Positions 1 to 5,670 of a stretch of 10,884 nucleotides of DNA are shown here, in pieces. The stretch comes from Nitrososphaerota archaeon (lineage in GTDB: Archaea > Iainarchaeota > Iainarchaeia > Iainarchaeales > VGJJ01), in assembly GCA_020053155.1 (NCBI GenBank), contig JAGVNS010000048.1:1-10884 (forward strand), given 5' to 3'. Each line of letters starts with the position of its first letter. Positions within the stretch are counted from its first letter, which is position 1. Position numbers and translations under genes: made by a program. The notes under the pieces are model-generated. The model was not told the DNA's origin. It was given only the letters and a program-made list of their open reading frames with translations, and did not search any database.

Positions 1-14
1 ATATCTCCGTTCTT

Positions 15-43
15 CGGGGTGCCCCGCTTTGATCATTTTTTTT
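15..43 (+). terminator. Possible intrinsic terminator of a plus-strand gene off the left edge
   Basis: A short GC-rich inverted repeat, CGGGG (15-19) and CCCCG (22-26), is followed within nine bases by a run of T residues up to position 43. This is the layout of a hairpin plus U-tract on the plus strand. It would end a transcript entering from the left, convergent with the unknown minus-strand gene that stops at 70. The loop is very tight (two bases, or four if the inner pair opens), so it is only a candidate. Confidence 0.35.
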
Positions 44-69
44 CGGTCAAAATACAATATATGAGCAAT

Positions 70-558
70 TTAGTGAAGAGTATATTCACAAAAAATACTG
101 AATGCAAAATCACCGGCCCAGCCAAACCGACTGTGTAACTTTCCCGGGTCTTTCACTTCAGCCGTGGCTCGGGCTATTTGTTCCGCCACCCCTTCTCGTT
201 CCCTTGCGGCCGTTCGCAATTTTTTCATAATTTGTCGGAAAGCTGGGTCCTCTGAAATTTCGGTGACGGTGATGACATTGTAACCTTGACCCCTTAGCTG
301 CTGGGCCCTGACTTGTTCGACGCGAACCCACTTTTCCCGAAGTCCATGAATCGCTTCAACAAACTGTCTAGGTGTTTTGAACTTCCAAAGATTTGATTGT
401 TCCTTTCGTAAATGTTTTTCTACCGCTTCATTGAACGCCTGTAATGAAAGAGCAACAACAAACAATGGTTTCCGAAAAGTCCTGTTATAGCCGGCAACTT
501 TTTCGTCGTTATACAATCGTGTCGACGCTCCGATTCCAAACCAATATCGTGCTGCCAT
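70..558 (-). CDS. Hypothetical protein, 162 aa, probably soluble and helical
   Basis: I do not recognise this protein. The translation starts MAARYWFGIG and has no signal peptide or membrane segment. It is basic and mostly predicted helical, with a strongly charged stretch at about residues 105-135 (MKKLRTAAREREGVAEQIAR) that could be an amphipathic or coiled-coil helix. Only one cysteine is present, near the C terminus (FCEY). The start at 558 is supported by a TTTAAA box at 582-587, centred about 26 bases upstream of the ATG. In archaea that spacing puts the transcription start at or next to the start codon, so the mRNA is probably leaderless; no Shine-Dalgarno sequence is seen. A terminator-like structure separates it from the pilus operon upstream, so it is most likely an independent transcription unit. 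A function cannot be assigned. Confidence 0.7.
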   Translation of the reverse strand: MAARYWFGIGASTRLYNDEKVAGYNRTFRKPLFVVALSLQAFNEAVEKHLRKEQSNLWKFKTPRQFVEAIHGLREKWVRVEQVRAQQLRGQGYNVITVTEISEDPAFRQIMKKLRTAAREREGVAEQIARATAEVKDPGKLHSRFGWAGDFAFSIFCEYTLH

Positions 559-581
559 TCCCAGCTTATTCTCTTTTGGAA

Positions 582-587
582 TTTAAA
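582..587 (-). promoter_or_regulatory. TATA box for the 558-70 gene (leaderless)
   Basis: TTTAAA on the minus strand is centred about 26 bases before the A of the start codon at 558. This matches the usual archaeal distance from TATA box to transcription start and implies a leaderless transcript. The core is self-complementary, so on its own it does not fix the direction; the spacing to the gene does. Confidence 0.5.
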
Positions 588-614
588 CGTGAACATGACC
601 TAAAAAAAGCTTAA

Positions 615-661
615 GGGGAGGAACCAGGGACCTGCAACAAGTTGCAGTATGGCTCCCTCCC
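615..661 (-). ncRNA. Imperfect long hairpin, possible small RNA or terminator
   Basis: An inner perfect stem, CTGCAAC (632-638) and GTTGCAG (641-647), is flanked by pairable outer arms: CCA (624-626) with TGG (650-652), and GGGGAGG (615-621) with CCCTCCC (655-661). Read on the minus strand the structure is followed by TTAAGC and a T7 run (602-608). A TATA-like TTTTATA (699-705, minus) lies at a distance that would start a transcript near 675. Together these could describe a short structured RNA of about 70 nt ending in a U-tract, or just a second terminator. I match it to no known RNA family, and the promoter is weak evidence. Confidence 0.3.
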
Positions 662-766
662 TAACTCCCAATACGTATGGGGAAAAACGCTCTCCTCCTA
701 TAAAAACATTCAGTCGGGTGTCCAATAATCGGACTCAAAAAGATTCACTCGAAAAAGTAAATGTGG

Positions 767-804
767 AAAAAAGCAAACGAGTTATTGCCATTAGGCAATA
801 ACTC
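767..804 (-). terminator. Terminator-like hairpin of the pilus operon
   Basis: A perfect 11-bp inverted repeat, GAGTTATTGCC (779-789) and GGCAATAACTC (794-804), encloses a four-base loop. On the minus strand it is followed by GTTTGC and then a T6 run (767-772). Hairpin plus U-tract on this strand, about 90 bases past the pilin stop codon, is what is expected for the end of the pilus transcript. No T-run follows the hairpin on the plus strand, so the direction is clear. Confidence 0.6.
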
Positions 805-896
805 TACACCGGTGTAGCGCAGCCTTTTGCGAAAAGCCGTGGAGTAGCGCAGCTACCCCACTATACACGGGTAGCCGCAGTGAGGCGGCTAGCTAC
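805..896 (-). repeat. Cluster of palindromes in the pilin 3' untranslated region
   Basis: Between the pilin stop codon and the terminator lie several inverted repeats in close succession. They are TAGCCGC/GCGGCTA (872-878 and 885-891, six-base loop, running up to the stop codon at 893-895), GTAGC/GCTAC (844-848 and 852-856), CTTTT/AAAAG (824-828 and 832-836) and the perfect 12-base palindrome TACACCGGTGTA (805-816). The decamer GTAGCGCAGC occurs twice, at 814-823 and 844-853, exactly 30 bases apart. In RNA this would fold into a string of stem-loops. A role in stabilising or processing an abundant pilin mRNA is an inference. Confidence 0.55.
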
Positions 897-1348
897 TGGC
901 AGGTGCCCACTACCGGCTGTACTCCATTGAATTTCAGCCCGGGAAGGTTGGGGGTGGTGTAGGTGTACCCTACTGTTCTCGAAAAAGGCTGTCCTCCCGA
1001 TACTCCGCACGTCATGTCGGTGTCCGAAACAGTCGCTTTTCCTCCTGCGGCAATGGCGGTGCTGAACGTTCCAATCGACGTCCCATTCCAATTAATGTCG
1101 GTCAATGTTATGACATTGGCGGTTTGGTTTTGGAAAACCAACGACCCTGTTCCACTAGATGGGATGGACCATTCGATAATCGCCAATGGCTGGGTGCTGG
1201 ACCAATACGCTTTGCTCTGCGCTTGGGTGATTCCCGCTCCCAAACTTGGGAATCCCCCTAACACTCCCACTACCACAAGGGCGATGACAATCACAATGGC
1301 CAAAATGATGAGATATTCGGTTGTTCCCTGTCCCTTATTTTGAATCAT
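893..1348 (-). CDS. Class III signal peptide pilin, probable major pilin (151 aa)
   Basis: This is an archaeal type IV pilin-like subunit, expected to be cut by a prepilin peptidase and built into an extracellular fibre. The N terminus MIQNKG is followed by QGTTEYLIILA, with Gln at +1 and Glu at +5 after the predicted G6/Q7 cleavage site, then a hydrophobic helix to about residue 32. This is the class III signature. The rest is a Gly/Ser/Thr-rich, probably beta-rich head with two cysteines (C114, C150) that could form a disulfide, and two N-glycosylation sequons (N74, N88). The start is supported by GGGAGTGA about seven bases before the ATG. It is the last gene of the ATPase/platform block, with about 100 bases to the preceding gene, where it has its own TATA box. 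That arrangement suggests extra expression, as expected of a major pilin. Major-pilin status is inferred, not shown. Confidence 0.88.
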   Translation of the reverse strand: MIQNKGQGTTEYLIILAIVIVIALVVVGVLGGFPSLGAGITQAQSKAYWSSTQPLAIIEWSIPSSGTGSLVFQNQTANVITLTDINWNGTSIGTFSTAIAAGGKATVSDTDMTCGVSGGQPFSRTVGYTYTTPNLPGLKFNGVQPVVGTCQ

Positions 1349-1373
1349 TTTTGTTTCACTCCCTGATGAGATT

Positions 1374-1388
1374 CACACCCTCGGTGTG
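1374..1388 (-). promoter_or_regulatory. Hairpin in the pilin 5' leader
   Basis: CACACC (1374-1379) and GGTGTG (1383-1388) form a perfect 6-bp stem with a three-base loop. If transcription starts near 1392, as the TATA box at 1416-1422 suggests, the hairpin sits at the very 5' end of the pilin mRNA, upstream of the ribosome binding site (1356-1363). A 5' stem of this kind could protect the mRNA; it could also be a processing site within the longer operon transcript. Confidence 0.4.
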
Positions 1389-1415
1389 TTTTACTTCAGA
1401 TGTAGCCCGCGTTCC

Positions 1416-1422
1416 TATATAA
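1416..1422 (-). promoter_or_regulatory. TATA box for the pilin gene
   Basis: TTATATA on the minus strand, in the context CCATTATATAGG, lies in the 102-base gap between the second platform gene and the pilin. Archaeal spacing would put the transcription start near 1392 and give a leader of about 45 bases with a hairpin and a good ribosome binding site. This would let the pilin be transcribed at a higher level than the ATPase and platform genes before it. Confidence 0.55.
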
Positions 1423-1450
1423 TGGTTTGGCGCGTTTTTCACGAGTGGGT

Positions 1451-2488
1451 TCACCCCCCTAAGAGGCCGGATAATACTCCCTTGGCTACCCAAAAGACGA
1501 GCACGGAAGCAATGAACATGAAAGGGGTGTACCTCATTCCAAGCAATGGCTTTCCTCCCCCAATCGTGCCCATAAAAAGTCCAGCCAGGAGGGCGTTTCC
1601 TATGAGTAAGATGTAGGCCATCCCTTCCAGGAAGGCCGCGCTGATGGTTAAATTTCCTCCCAAAAAGCCCAGTCCTGCGGTCTCAACGCCGGCTGCCGAC
1701 AAACCGGATTGGCTCTGGATGCGGGTAATCAGCTCCACAAAAGAAACCGACACGGCCATGAGAAGAGGGGTGGCGATGACCATGACGAATGCCACGAAAA
1801 TAACATACGTTCGCGTCCCGCTTTCCAGCTCCTTCTTCAAATCCTGAGTGCGCCGTAAATCCGTGGAGGTATTTTCAAGTATTTGGGCCACCTTTCCCCC
1901 GCTTCGGACGGCTTGTAAAAAGAACCGGACGCTTTCACTTAAACTTTTGGAGCGGATGTTTTCACTAATGACCGTCAGTGCGTTGCCGAAGGAGCCCGTT
2001 CCCAGTGAGCGCGCGGTCACCGTCCGCACTTCCTCCGCCAACGCCCCGAATTCAGGGCGAGTGGAACTCTTGAACGCGGAGAAACTGGTCATTCCCGCGC
2101 GGATGTTTCCCGCCACCAACAGCAAAAAATCGGGAAGAATCTCCTCCACCGCACTTCGTCGACGTTCAATGGCATAATAGATGGAGAGTCCGCGCAGAAT
2201 AGTAACCAATCCCCCCCCCACAAGTATTCCCACCAGCGCATAAACGATTTTTGGAAATAGGGTGGGAGTAAAAACGGTTGAAATCCATGCATTCAAAAAA
2301 GGGGTTCCCATCCACCCGACAATCCCTCCAAGTATTCCCCCCATCAGCACGAGAATGATTCCTTTTGCCAGCCAGGAAAGGGGTTCCTCCCTACTAGTAT
2401 ACCCCGCGAGGCGAACGTGAATTTCACTCCATGTTTGAATTCGTTTGGGTAAAAGGCGTGCCAGCCGCTCAAGAAGGAAAAAAGTCAT
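1451..2488 (-). CDS. T2SSF-family pilus platform protein, TadC-like (345 aa)
   Basis: This is an integral membrane subunit of the pilus assembly platform, of the GspF/TadC/FlaJ type (T2SSF family). It probably contacts the ATPase and helps extract pilins from the membrane. Hydrophobic segments lie at about residues 41-63, 79-106, 226-254, 281-307 and 318-338. The cytoplasmic helical T2SSF core is about 115-245 and includes ILPDFLLLVAGNIRAGMTS. The open frame extends upstream to 2680, but that part overlaps the preceding gene and looks like out-of-frame sequence (His/Trp-rich). I start at M65 (2488), where stop and start share a base in TGATG, giving translational coupling. The partner gene just upstream carries the other T2SSF domain; the archaellum protein FlaJ has both in one chain. 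A run of nine G residues (minus strand) lies at about residues 90-93. Confidence 0.88.
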   Translation of the reverse strand: MTFFLLERLARLLPKRIQTWSEIHVRLAGYTSREEPLSWLAKGIILVLMGGILGGIVGWMGTPFLNAWISTVFTPTLFPKIVYALVGILVGGGLVTILRGLSIYYAIERRRSAVEEILPDFLLLVAGNIRAGMTSFSAFKSSTRPEFGALAEEVRTVTARSLGTGSFGNALTVISENIRSKSLSESVRFFLQAVRSGGKVAQILENTSTDLRRTQDLKKELESGTRTYVIFVAFVMVIATPLLMAVSVSFVELITRIQSQSGLSAAGVETAGLGFLGGNLTISAAFLEGMAYILLIGNALLAGLFMGTIGGGKPLLGMRYTPFMFIASVLVFWVAKGVLSGLLGG

Positions 2489-3375
2489 CACGCATACCCC
2501 CTGGGGGCACGCGACCCAATGAATCCTATCAATACGATTTGGACCCCAAATGCGCCCCCAATGGTAAGGTAAATGGTCTCCGGGGAAATGCTCGACCCCC
2601 CAATGGAGGAGAGGATGACCATGAACGTGATACCAATGGTGGGCAGGGCCGCGGCGATGAGGAGGTAAAGCAAAATCCACATGTTCAACTCCCCTGCATA
2701 ATTTTTAATGGCGCGCGACTGGAACTCCGCCAGGGCATTCACGATGGATTCGAGTGCGGAAGAAATAGGCGACCCTGCGCGTATGTTGGTAACTAACTGC
2801 CAAATGGTTTTTTTCAAAAAAGGAGAATCCGTGCGCAAGGCCAATCGTTCCAATGCGGTCGCCTCATTCACTCCCGCGTTTATTTCCTGGACCACATGAC
2901 CAAATTCATCTGAGATGATTCCATACTCGCTTTTGGCCACGTTGGTCATGGCATCGTACAAACTCACTCCCGAATTCACTTGGATTTGAAGGCTTCTCAA
3001 TGTGAAAATCAATCCCTGGTCCACCTTTTGGGCGCTTTGCCTGGCCAATAACAATGGGTAAAGAAGATGCAGTCCCATTGCCGTGACTCCTGACACTAGT
3101 CCCCCTACTATCCCAAGTTGAATCGCGGATAACGCCATTCCCCCGTTCGTATAGAATCCCATGGCGCCAAAGACGATGGTAAAGAGAACACCATATGTCA
3201 ATGCGGACAGGATGGCCGCCCCTGCGTAGTTTTCCGCCAAAACAGGGAGACGGGCAAGACGCAAAGAAGTAGAGAGGGAAGGGATTCTCTTTGAAAGATG
3301 GGAAGCCATTCCCACCCATCGTGGGGGAAGGGCATTGGCCTGCTCGATGGACATTAAAAGAAACCGGACGCGCAT
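2488..3375 (-). CDS. T2SSF-family pilus platform protein, TadB-like (295 aa)
   Basis: This is the first of two adjacent T2SSF membrane proteins forming the inner-membrane platform of the pilus machine. Hydrophobic segments are at about residues 50-74, 83-110, 229-257 and 266-287. Between the second and third lies a soluble helical core (about 118-228) with the family's GVSLYDAM and IRAGSPISSALE elements, which resemble the G-x-PLxxAL pattern of GspF-like proteins. I start at 3375 (MRVRFLL), one base after the ATPase stop codon (TAGGATG), with GAGAGGGA as ribosome binding site inside the end of the ATPase gene. The frame is open further up to 3423, but that would overlap the ATPase. Being shorter and placed first, it corresponds to TadB in bacterial Tad loci; the naming is by analogy. 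Confidence 0.87.
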   Translation of the reverse strand: MRVRFLLMSIEQANALPPRWVGMASHLSKRIPSLSTSLRLARLPVLAENYAGAAILSALTYGVLFTIVFGAMGFYTNGGMALSAIQLGIVGGLVSGVTAMGLHLLYPLLLARQSAQKVDQGLIFTLRSLQIQVNSGVSLYDAMTNVAKSEYGIISDEFGHVVQEINAGVNEATALERLALRTDSPFLKKTIWQLVTNIRAGSPISSALESIVNALAEFQSRAIKNYAGELNMWILLYLLIAAALPTIGITFMVILSSIGGSSISPETIYLTIGGAFGVQIVLIGFIGSRAPRGYA

Positions 3376-3376
3376 C

Positions 3377-5347
3377 CTATTCCCTCTCAGGGTTGGTGCC
3401 GAACAAGACGTGGGGGTTCGCATCCTGTTGGGCCGCGTTTTTCACTTTTTTGGGATTGGCATAAAACTCGCGCATTATTTTTCCCACTTGGGACATGCTT
3501 CCATAGTCATGGGAAACCATCCATTCGAGGATGGCAATCCGGTCGAGCACTTCTTCCTGTATTTCCCGCTCGGTCATTCCCGTGTGCAGATTCAGTTTTT
3601 GGATAAGGCGTGTGGGTTCGCTCAATTTTTCAAAGGTGTCCCCGCGGGCCGTCCAACGGAAAATGTCATTCACGGTCAATTGCTCCCCCGACGTTCCGGC
3701 TTCCACTTCGGCTATTTCATACGTTCTCCTCACATTTGTTTTTCGGTCGCGGTATTGCACCAAAATCAAATCAATGGATTCCACTTCTAATGGGGGAATG
3801 GAGATGGGAGGTTCGATCAGGCGCCGCAACACTTGTCTCGCGGAGTCCGCATGGATGGTGGCATACACGCTGTGCCCCGTGTGCACGGCCTCGAACAGCG
3901 TTTCGGCTTCCGCACGCGTGCGCATCTCCCCCACAATCAATCGGTCAGGTCTCATGCGCAACGAGGACACGAGCAAATCCAGCATGCCCACTTCTCCCGC
4001 TCCTTCCGGATTGGGGTTGCGTGTGGTCAATGGTACCCAATTCCATTTCATGTATTCCGGCAGATTCAGCTCGCGCACGTCTTCAATCGTAATGATGCGT
4101 TGGTGCGAGGGAATAAAAGCCGCGAGCGCGTTCAATGCGCTCGTTTTTCCCGATGCCGTACTGCCCGCCACCATGACGGACAATTCATACTGCATGGCCA
4201 TCCACAACCATGCGCCCATCTCGCTGGTCATGGTGTGCTGTCCTTTTCCAATAAAATCCACCATCGTCCACGGGATGCGGGCAAATCGGCGAATCGTAAG
4301 AGTGTTTCCTCCAGAAGAGATGGGGAAAAGCGTGGCATTCACGCGATCTCCTGAAAGGAGGTGTGCATCCAGGATGGGGTGCAGATTGGTTATTTCCCTC
4401 CCATTTTTTCTCGCTATTTGGGAGGCCAGATTCTGGATGTGCTCCTCATTGGGCATCACGAGGTTGGTCTTCATCCACCCATACTTGCGATGATATACCG
4501 TCACAACGGTTTTGGCCGAGTTGATGGCCACCTCTTCCAGATTGTTATCCGCCAGCATGAGTTCCAATTCACCCAACCCATACAGGGTGTGCAGCATGTG
4601 CCCCGCCAGGGAATTGAGCACGTCCTCATTCATTCCCTTAAAAAAGTTCGCCAGTTGTTCGCGGGCAGAAATGGAGAATTGTTGTTTGAGCGTCTTGGCC
4701 TGTTCAACGTCCGCCAAATCAATGGATTCGATGGAAATTCCCGAGGCCACGCGCTCTCTCAACTCTTCCAAAATTTCCTGGGTATACGGACCGAACGTCT
4801 GCACGTGCAACGCGTAAAAGGGGCGGTTGTCTTCAGACAAAAGCACCACGTTCACGGACGCAGGAACGTTGTCGGTGGAAAAAGAGTATGTTTCAATCAC
4901 CTCTCCTTTGGGGGGAGGGAGGATGAGATCATTCAGGGGTCGGGTCACGCTCACTTTAGGTCCCTGGAGGAGGGACGCAGGATAGTTGAGTCGTACGATT
5001 CCCCTATTCTCAAGGAGTTTCAGGATTTGTTCCAAGTGAGGGGTTTTCCATCCAGCCGATTTAGCCAACTCATCCAGGCTCATTTCTTTTCGGTCAATCA
5101 CCAACAAAATAACATCATCAATCATCAAGGGGGCACCCATCCTGGAAGTGGGAGCGCCAGGGGAGGGGGGTAGAGTATTGGTGTATGGTGAGCGAGGCTC
5201 GGAGGGGGCAGTCGGGCTACTACCCGCTTTCGAGTCCGTATTCACTCCCGAAATCTCTGCAAATGGAACTTCAGGCATGCTCAAAAAACCAAATGGGACC
5301 TTATTAGTGTATCCCCCTTTTCGGACTAAAGGGCGGAAACAAACCAT
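3377..5347 (-). CDS. Type II/IV secretion system (VirB11/TadA/FlaI-like) pilus ATPase, 656 aa
   Basis: This is the motor ATPase of the pilus assembly machine, expected as a hexamer on the cytoplasmic face of the platform. All family motifs are visible: Walker A GSTASGKT (395-402), Asp box ITIEDVREL (419-427), Walker B RLIVGE (469-474) and His box ATIHADS (496-502). Residues 35-75 are a Pro/Ser/Thr-rich linker. Residues 75-138 (from MIDDVILLVIDRKEMS) look like a winged helix-turn-helix, ending LLENRGIVRL; about 140-385 is the usual N-terminal part of archaeal VirB11/FlaI-like ATPases. The first ATG is used. M24 (5278, MPEVPFAEI) is a real alternative, because an AT-rich TTTTTAA lies just before 5347 and no ribosome binding site precedes either start. 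The gene heads the ATPase-platform-platform-pilin block, with one base between it and the next gene. A link to this pilus is strongly supported by context. Confidence 0.92.
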   Translation of the reverse strand: MVCFRPLVRKGGYTNKVPFGFLSMPEVPFAEISGVNTDSKAGSSPTAPSEPRSPYTNTLPPSPGAPTSRMGAPLMIDDVILLVIDRKEMSLDELAKSAGWKTPHLEQILKLLENRGIVRLNYPASLLQGPKVSVTRPLNDLILPPPKGEVIETYSFSTDNVPASVNVVLLSEDNRPFYALHVQTFGPYTQEILEELRERVASGISIESIDLADVEQAKTLKQQFSISAREQLANFFKGMNEDVLNSLAGHMLHTLYGLGELELMLADNNLEEVAINSAKTVVTVYHRKYGWMKTNLVMPNEEHIQNLASQIARKNGREITNLHPILDAHLLSGDRVNATLFPISSGGNTLTIRRFARIPWTMVDFIGKGQHTMTSEMGAWLWMAMQYELSVMVAGSTASGKTSALNALAAFIPSHQRIITIEDVRELNLPEYMKWNWVPLTTRNPNPEGAGEVGMLDLLVSSLRMRPDRLIVGEMRTRAEAETLFEAVHTGHSVYATIHADSARQVLRRLIEPPISIPPLEVESIDLILVQYRDRKTNVRRTYEIAEVEAGTSGEQLTVNDIFRWTARGDTFEKLSEPTRLIQKLNLHTGMTEREIQEEVLDRIAILEWMVSHDYGSMSQVGKIMREFYANPKKVKNAAQQDANPHVLFGTNPERE

Positions 5348-5389
5348 GGTTAAAAACCGAATTGACCCGATTAATGGGTAAGCAATGGC

Positions 5390-5421
5390 CTACTGCAGGA
5401 TTGTATAATCCTGCATTGTAG
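5390..5421. promoter_or_regulatory. Palindrome between the ATPase gene and tRNA-Ser, possible operator or promoter
   Basis: TGCAGGATT (5394-5402) and AATCCTGCA (5407-5415) form a perfect 9-bp inverted repeat around GTAT. Outer arms CTAC (5390-5393) and GTAG (5418-5421) extend it with a two-base bulge. The centre reads TTGTATAATCC, which can serve as a TATA box. On the plus strand it would start transcription about 20 bases before the tRNA. On the minus strand it would start near 5378, about 30 bases before the ATPase ATG. It lies between two divergent genes and is centred on a TATA-like core, so a shared control site is plausible. No regulator is known. Confidence 0.45.
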
Positions 5422-5451
5422 TCCGTCGTCACGACCGGGCGAAAACGGTCA

Positions 5452-5535
5452 GCGGAGTTGGCAGAGCGGTCAAATGCGCCGGTCTTGAAAACCGGAGCCT
5501 TAACGGCTACGAGAGTTCGAATCTCTCACTCCGCG
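5452..5535 (+). tRNA. tRNA-Ser (anticodon UGA)
   Basis: The acceptor arms GCGGAGT (5452-5458) and ACTCCGC (5528-5534) pair perfectly. The anticodon stem CCGGT/ACCGG encloses CTTGAAA, giving anticodon TGA, which reads serine UCA (and possibly other UCN) codons. The long variable arm (AGCC...GGCT) and discriminator G (5535) are typical of serine tRNAs. The T arm is GAGAG TTCGAAT CTCTC. CCA is not encoded. No intron is apparent. It is the only recognised plus-strand gene in the window and sits in the gap between the beta-propeller and ATPase genes. T-runs at 5616-5620, 5632-5638 and 5640-5644 downstream could end its transcript. Confidence 0.96.
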
Positions 5536-5615
5536 TAGTATTCATGGTTTTGTACCGCACTAATTGGCTTCTATCAGCTGGATGTTTATTCCATCTAATG
5601 TTCAAATACTTAGGC

Positions 5616-5644
5616 TTTTTGCTATAACCCATTTTTTTATTTTT
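5616..5644 (+). terminator. Oligo-T tract downstream of tRNA-Ser
   Basis: Three T-runs (5616-5620, 5632-5638, 5640-5644) follow the tRNA by about 80-110 bases without a clear hairpin. Archaeal RNA polymerase can stop at oligo-T alone, so this is a reasonable end for the tRNA transcript before it runs antisense into the 3' end of the beta-propeller gene at 5671. Confidence 0.4.
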
Positions 5645-5670
5645 ACGCAGGTATTCCATTTGTCGTCTCT

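Larger units (their letters stand above)
559..892. other. Non-coding gap rich in hairpins between the pilin and the unknown gene
   Basis: This gap of about 330 bases has no convincing gene. It holds the promoter of the 558-70 gene, the imperfect long hairpin at 615-661, a short imperfect direct repeat (ACTCAAAAAG at 733-742 and ACTCGAAAAAG at 747-757), the terminator-like hairpin at 779-804 and a run of further palindromes up to the pilin stop codon. A plus-strand reading frame of 50 codons at 649-801 was considered and set aside. Confidence 0.6.

Noticed and set aside
649..801. Plus-strand reading frame of 50 codons starting MAPSLTPNTYG
   Set aside because: It has no ribosome binding site at a useful distance, no family pattern, and its end lies inside the terminator hairpin of the opposite strand. 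It is most likely chance.
779..896. CRISPR array or integron attC site in the hairpin cluster
   Set aside because: The repeats are not regularly spaced beyond two copies, there are no spacers of constant length, and no cas or integrase gene is present.
2489..2680. Upstream extension of the TadC-like gene (64 extra residues)
   Set aside because: The extra part is His/Trp/Pro-rich and fully overlaps the end of the TadB-like gene. The start at 2488 is coupled to that gene's stop codon.
3531..4493. Long plus-strand frame (320 codons) and others at 4361-5173 and 3833-4354, antisense to the ATPase gene
   Set aside because: They lie opposite a gene with all ATPase motifs, and their translations show no domain pattern. 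They are shadows of the real gene.
5511..5535. 3' end of tRNA-Ser as an attachment site for an integrated element
   Set aside because: I see no second copy of the tRNA 3' end in the window and no integrase gene. The flanking genes belong to one pilus locus.
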